DNA from: Hyphomicrobiales bacterium
GTDB taxonomy: Bacteria > Pseudomonadota > Alphaproteobacteria > Rhizobiales > Rhizobiaceae
NCBI GenBank assembly: GCA_900466605.1
Contig: UBMU01000015.1
Coordinates: forward strand, 124,001 to 188,000
Direction of reading: 5' to 3'
DNA length: 64,000 nt
Part shown: piece by piece, positions 60,801 through 64,000 of the stretch
How positions within the stretch are numbered: the first letter of the stretch is position 1
How the letters are laid out: each line of letters begins with the position of its first letter
Translations under genes and position numbers: made by a program
The notes under the pieces: generated by a model
The model's database searches: none
Seen by the model: the letters and a program-made list of their open reading frames with translations, nothing else
What the model was told of the DNA's origin: nothing

Positions 60801-61192
60801 TTCCAGATTCCTGTCGCCGCCTGATGAGGCTGTGCGCACTCCGCTTTAGGGCCGCCGCCAATAACCTTATTATGAGGAGAGCCAGTTGGGGCAGGGTTCG
60901 ACCAATGAATAGCCCATCGCCCGGCCTCTTCTTCAGGCACGATTTTAATCAGCACTTTGCCCCTGATGGCGCGTGAAAGGTCGGCTACCGTCGAAAGCGT
61001 AAGGTTGGCGTGCCCAGTCAAACATCTGTGGACCCTGGATTTGTCTACATCCAATTCGTCCGCAACCTGCTTCTGGGTAAGGCCTTCCTCGCGCTTTCGC
61101 TGTGCGAATAGAGCCTGAAGATCGTTACCGACCGCGCCTATAAGCTCAGCCCTAACGCGATCACTATCGTCAATTTCAAATTCAAAAGACAT
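60797..61192 (-). CDS. XRE-type antitoxin-like regulator
   Basis: 131 residues from MSFEFEIDDSDRVRAELIGA. A helix-turn-helix lies centrally (LTQKQVADELDVDKSRVHRCLTGHANLTL, residues 35-63, key helix DKSRVHR), followed by AIRGKVLIKIVPEE and a disordered tail. HigA/antitoxin-type DNA-binding protein, encoded after a RelE/HigB-like gene that it overlaps by 11 bases, the order of higBA loci. Expected to repress the module and neutralise the toxin. Confidence 0.75.
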   Translation of the reverse strand: MSFEFEIDDSDRVRAELIGAVGNDLQALFAQRKREEGLTQKQVADELDVDKSRVHRCLTGHANLTLSTVADLSRAIRGKVLIKIVPEEEAGRWAIHWSNPAPTGSPHNKVIGGGPKAECAQPHQAATGIWK

Positions 61193-61655
61193 GTGCCGGC
61201 TCCGCCCCTGCGACCACTTTTGGCTCATCGAGGTCTAAATTATTCCTTTTGTACACAACCGTGTTACGATAACCGTCGTGCAGATCGTGCTCATGCGTAT
61301 TTGCAAATGTGTCCGCGGCCGCAATGAGAAACACTTTGGGTTTCGCGAACCACCCGAAGAAACGCAGATCGGGCGATTTCAGTTCGAACACGTCTGCCTC
61401 TATGGGGCGCATCCGCCAAAAGTCCTCGCTTTCATACAGTTCTTCCCCACGGAGGAATGACCCGAGCAAAGTATAGGCTTGCTGGATTGGCGTAGATTGT
61501 TCGTCATTATAGAATGAGGTCAGGCTGGGTAGCACGGATCCAAACCACTCTCTAACGTCGGCAAAAAGCCAAACTTCGCGCTTCTGGGGAGCTATCTTAC
61601 GCATTGTGAGGCGAAAAACCTGTCCCTGTGTTTCTAGTTCATATAAAGTTGCCAT
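61182..61655 (-). CDS. RelE/HigB-like (Gp49-type) putative toxin
   Basis: 157 residues from MATLYELETQGQVFRLTMRK (longer frame to 61667 starts with leader). The C-terminal half has the RelE/Gp49 pattern LKSPDLRFFGWFAKPKVFLI followed by a His-rich loop and VVYKRNNLDLDEP, although the N-terminal 85 residues (with SFYNDEQSTP and REWFGSVL) are longer than in ordinary HigB. Catalytic basic residues are not fully identifiable. First gene of a three-gene overlapping operon placed just behind cI. Confidence 0.6.
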   Translation of the reverse strand: MATLYELETQGQVFRLTMRKIAPQKREVWLFADVREWFGSVLPSLTSFYNDEQSTPIQQAYTLLGSFLRGEELYESEDFWRMRPIEADVFELKSPDLRFFGWFAKPKVFLIAAADTFANTHEHDLHDGYRNTVVYKRNNLDLDEPKVVAGAEPAHVF

Positions 61656-61766
61656 ATAAGTCAACAAGCTTGAGTGGACAATTAGCTACTTGGATTAAAT
61701 TTCAGTAAGCGCAGTAGGGTGTTGTGTTTGTGCTGACGCCGGTCGTCAGGTGATTATTGGTTTCAC

Positions 61767-62501
61767 TTAGATCCCCGGCATCTCATTTACGACCCGCCGG
61801 ACAAGGGCGATCACCTGGACGGTCACGCCATCGTCAGCCTCATGATCTCGCGGAACGATGATCGGCTTGTGCTTGGGATTCGTTGATCGCGGGTGAAACT
61901 CCGCGCGATCGCCAAAGAGCTCGAGCTGCTTCACTGACCATTCTCGGAAATGGCCGCCGTCGCGGGTACGCTCAACGATTGCCACCATTCCTGACCTCAG
62001 CTCCACGAGATGCTCGACGTCTTCGTACGAGATGCAGACCAGCCGATCTCCGGGAAAGATTGGGCGAGGGCGCAAGTCGTTCATACTGTCGCCGCTGCAA
62101 TCGAAGACGAGCTGCCTTGCGTTCGGAAACTTCTCGTCCCGTGGGAGCATGATCTCGACAGGGTCGGACTGGTCGAACTCGTCGACCTCGCGGAATGTCC
62201 CAGCCTCAACTACGCCAGCGACCCGACCGGCGACCATGCCTATCCTACTGAGCGTCAGTTCGGTGACGGCCGGTGCGGTTTCACCTTCCTGGCCGTCACC
62301 GAACAAAATCCAGCCCGCTTTCACGCCAAATAGCTCACCATATTTCTCGGCTGCTTTGCGCGATATCGGCCTGTTACCATTCTCGTTGCTGATCAGTGTG
62401 TTCTTATTGATCTCACGAGGGAATGCGTTCGCAGCGTCGGTCGGAGTTTCGAAACCCGCCGCAGCTCTCGCGCGCTTTAATCTGTCCTTGGGTAGATCCA
62501 T
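61767..62501 (-). CDS. CI-type repressor with S24 (LexA-like) peptidase domain
   Basis: 244 residues from MDLPKDRLKRARAAAGFETP; the frame extends to 62597 through operators. The N-terminal helix-turn-helix (DAANAFPREINKNTLISNENGN) is followed by an S24 domain: FDCSGDSMNDLRPRPIFPGD with the nucleophilic Ser near residue 150 and Lys in WSVKQLELF near residue 200, so RecA-triggered autocleavage is expected. Site 62502-62518 lies immediately in front of its ATG. It maintains lysogeny and probably binds TCGTAC-N5-GTACGA. Confidence 0.9.
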   Translation of the reverse strand: MDLPKDRLKRARAAAGFETPTDAANAFPREINKNTLISNENGNRPISRKAAEKYGELFGVKAGWILFGDGQEGETAPAVTELTLSRIGMVAGRVAGVVEAGTFREVDEFDQSDPVEIMLPRDEKFPNARQLVFDCSGDSMNDLRPRPIFPGDRLVCISYEDVEHLVELRSGMVAIVERTRDGGHFREWSVKQLELFGDRAEFHPRSTNPKHKPIIVPRDHEADDGVTVQVIALVRRVVNEMPGI

Positions 62502-62576
62502 TCGTACATTATGGCTGAAAAATATCGTGCAATGTGTACGATTTTTCCTTGCGTGGATGTCGTACCTTTTGTACGA
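62502..62576. promoter_or_regulatory. Immunity-region operators (OR-like)
   Basis: Three sites: 62502-62518 (TCGTAC-ATTAT-GGCTGA, right half degenerate), 62525-62541 (TCGTGC-AATGT-GTACGA) and 62560-62576 (TCGTAC-CTTTT-GTACGA, perfect). They lie between divergent cI and cro-like genes. Their sequence matches the OL-like sites near 59.7 kb. Confidence 0.8.
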
Positions 62577-62584
62577 TATGTCGC

Positions 62585-62824
62585 ATGAGTAAAACACCTT
62601 CTTCCATTTCTAACCTCATAGACAAGTGGGAAACCATCGGGGATTTCGCGTCCGACGTCGGCTGCGGATACGAGGCAGCTCGCCAAATGAGGCTACGAGA
62701 AAGCATCTCGCCCCGGCACTGGGACGGGGTCATCGCTGCCGCCGCTCGCAAGAGCATCAAGGGCGTTGATTGGAAGTGGCTTGCTACTCGGCACACCTCG
62801 TCCAGGAAGGCGGTATCAGCATGA
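62585..62824 (+). CDS. Cro-like DNA-binding protein
   Basis: 79 residues from [20 protein letters not shown]. The central helix-turn-helix ([23 protein letters not shown]) and a C-terminal [16 protein letters not shown] resemble carph-isopro/YdaS-type Cro proteins. Its ATG lies nine bases behind operator 62560. Divergent to cI, it is the first rightward gene and overlaps the next by four bases. Expected to switch off cI upon induction. Confidence 0.8.
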   Translation: MSKTPSSISNLIDKWETIGDFASDVGCGYEAARQMRLRESISPRHWDGVIAAAARKSIKGVDWKWLATRHTSSRKAVSA

Positions 62825-63687
62825 CCGACGTACACGGCGTAGCGCGCGACCAACTCCGCGCATTTATCGAGCGCATTGAGCGCTTGGAAGAAGAGAAGAA
62901 GACCATCGCCGACGACGTCAAGGACGTCTACGGCGAAGCCAAGGCGATGGGTTTCATCCCGGCCATGATCAAGAAGATCGTGGCGCTGCGCAAAAAAGAC
63001 GAGCAGCAGCGCATGGAAGAGGAGGCGATCCTCGACACGTATCTTCATGCCCTCGGCATGCTCTCGCAGCACGACCTTTTCGAAGAACCGCATCATCCGG
63101 AAACGCGCGAAGTTATCGACCCTAAGCTCGCCCAGACCATCGTTACCGGCATGCAGACCGAAACAGGGCGCAAGGCGCTGATGGCTGCTGTCGACATAAT
63201 GATCGCCCGGGAAGAAGCGGACGAGGAATTCCAAGCGAAAGCATCCGGCGACAACGGCGCAACATGGCAGTCCGAAAAGGTGACAGCCGACCGCGTGACG
63301 GGAGATGTGAGTAGGTCGAGCCGGGGCGACGATTCCCCGGCATCTAATTTCCAATCGGACGACGGCGCAGTCGCTGCAGTGAAGGGCAAGGCCCGACTGG
63401 CGAACGCCGATGGCGTTGAACCGCCGTCGTCCGGCCAGATCGATCCGAATGAGGATCGCAGAGAAGACCAAAGCCTCGACGGAAACGCCGACGCCAACGT
63501 AGGAGGCGATCATGTAACCGCTCAATCTCCCGCAACAGATCAGGCCGTGGCTCTCGTTCAAGCCGCCACGGCCACCAAACCTCTCCGGCCTCTCTGCAGA
63601 CATCCAGGCGAGCACTGCGGTGGATACGGTTCCACTCATTGCGGCTCCTGCCTCAAGGCTTCGAAAGAAACAGAGGTGGCGGCATGA
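62821..63687 (+). CDS. GapR-like DUF2312 protein with 200-residue tail
   Basis: 288 residues from [20 protein letters not shown] (ATGA overlap with the cro-like stop). Residues 1-85 form the DUF2312/GapR domain: [35 protein letters not shown] and [17 protein letters not shown], the helical clamp for overtwisted DNA in Caulobacter GapR. The rest, about 200 residues, is absent from host GapR: a spacer rich in Asp, Ser, Ala and Gln, then a cysteine set ([20 protein letters not shown]) near residues 263-282. It may recruit another protein or bind zinc. Confidence 0.88.
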   Translation: MTDVHGVARDQLRAFIERIERLEEEKKTIADDVKDVYGEAKAMGFIPAMIKKIVALRKKDEQQRMEEEAILDTYLHALGMLSQHDLFEEPHHPETREVIDPKLAQTIVTGMQTETGRKALMAAVDIMIAREEADEEFQAKASGDNGATWQSEKVTADRVTGDVSRSSRGDDSPASNFQSDDGAVAAVKGKARLANADGVEPPSSGQIDPNEDRREDQSLDGNADANVGGDHVTAQSPATDQAVALVQAATATKPLRPLCRHPGEHCGGYGSTHCGSCLKASKETEVAA

Positions 63688-64000
63688 GCTTCTCTCAAAT
63701 TCAGAGCGTCCGCGTTCCGTCGCGTTCCGAGCTCATCGACATGGTTGCTGCTTTCACGGCAAAGGGCGGCGGCGAGGTCCGGGAGTTTAAACGCGGGTTC
63801 ACCAGCGACTGGAGCTACCTGCAGGATCTGCTCAAAGGCTTCGGCTATGAGGTGAAGGCGGTCCGAGCTTCGTCTTACATCGTTCGGAAGATCGGTGAGA
63901 AGGGGCGTCCAAGGCTCCTTGGACGGACCGAGGCGATCCGCACGATCGACAAGGTTCTCGTCGCCAACGGACTTCAGCCGTTCATGGCCACCAGACAGGA
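63684..64000 (+). CDS. Prophage hypothetical protein, truncated by window edge
   Basis: Open from ATG 63684, overlapping the GapR-like stop by four bases, to the window end (105 codons visible). Begins [20 protein letters not shown]; later [20 protein letters not shown] and [19 protein letters not shown]. Basic helical composition fits an early rightward replication/recombination gene, but no family is recognised from the visible part. Confidence 0.7.
   Translation, partial: MSFSQIQSVRVPSRSELIDMVAAFTAKGGGEVREFKRGFTSDWSYLQDLLKGFGYEVKAVRASSYIVRKIGEKGRPRLLGRTEAIRTIDKVLVANGLQPFMATRQ

Noticed and set aside
62509..63639. 376-codon minus frame
   Set aside because: Antisense to the cro-like and GapR-like genes and across the operators; composition is that of a shadow.

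Overview
The window is chromosomal DNA of an alphaproteobacterium, almost certainly Rhizobiaceae (Rhizobium/Agrobacterium/Ensifer group). The indicators are a second, tail-less FtsZ (FtsZ2), a B12-dependent ribonucleotide reductase with NrdR boxes, EcfG-type general-stress promoters (GGAAC-N16/17-CGTT), a BA14K-family secreted protein, a DUF47-Pit phosphate operon and a LacI/ABC sugar locus. About 53.4 kb is host chromosome and the last 10.5 kb is the left part of a lambdoid-type prophage that runs out of the window.

Region by region: 1-3.6 kb holds a truncated aminotransferase, a ketopantoate reductase and ftsZ2. 3.7-5.2 kb is a group of small genes with two divergent EcfG promoters. 6.4-13.7 kb is a complete sugar-utilisation operon: LacI regulator with tandem operators, binding protein, two permeases, GH127 beta-L-arabinofuranosidase and ATPase. 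14.3-18.3 kb is nrdJ with tandem NrdR boxes. 18.7-22.9 kb carries housekeeping genes (PDC-like secreted protein, gpt, universal stress protein, CinA-like protein, wrbA). 23.0-26.6 kb, beside tRNA-Leu, is a small surface-glycan cluster with two unfamiliar transferase-like proteins. 26.7-39.4 kb is metabolism and regulation (ilvA, HlyU, GGDEF, SDR/TetR, azoR/LysR, cpdB, PilZ, EamA, AldR/ald). 39.4-42.7 kb is a tight cysteine-synthase/AlaX/SseA/GNAT operon. 42.8-49.6 kb is a singlet-oxygen-like lipid and photolyase module whose ChrR-type regulator lacks the two zinc cysteines and has no neighbouring sigma factor. 49.8-53.3 kb holds a small lipoprotein, tRNA-Asn, the Pit operon and a BA14K protein.

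From about 53.43 kb the prophage begins: a 5'-half tRNA-Cys abuts a tyrosine integrase. A leftward early operon follows (excision-type gene, HNH, a frameshifted NinB, Bet recombinase, Gp157-like protein and small ORFs). Next comes an immunity region with an S24-type CI repressor, a Cro-like protein and a GapR-like DUF2312 protein with a long tail. One palindromic operator, TCGTAC-N5-GTACGA, recurs at both the cI/cro gap and the leftward early promoter, as lambda OR and OL do. Directly behind cI, in the position of lambda rexAB, lies an overlapping three-gene unit: RelE/HigB-like protein, XRE antitoxin-like protein and a DUF6941-like protein. It is the best candidate here for an undescribed superinfection-exclusion or defence module.

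All functions are inferred from reading the translations; no database search was run. Starts were moved from the longest ORF where a ribosome-binding site or family alignment favoured another codon.
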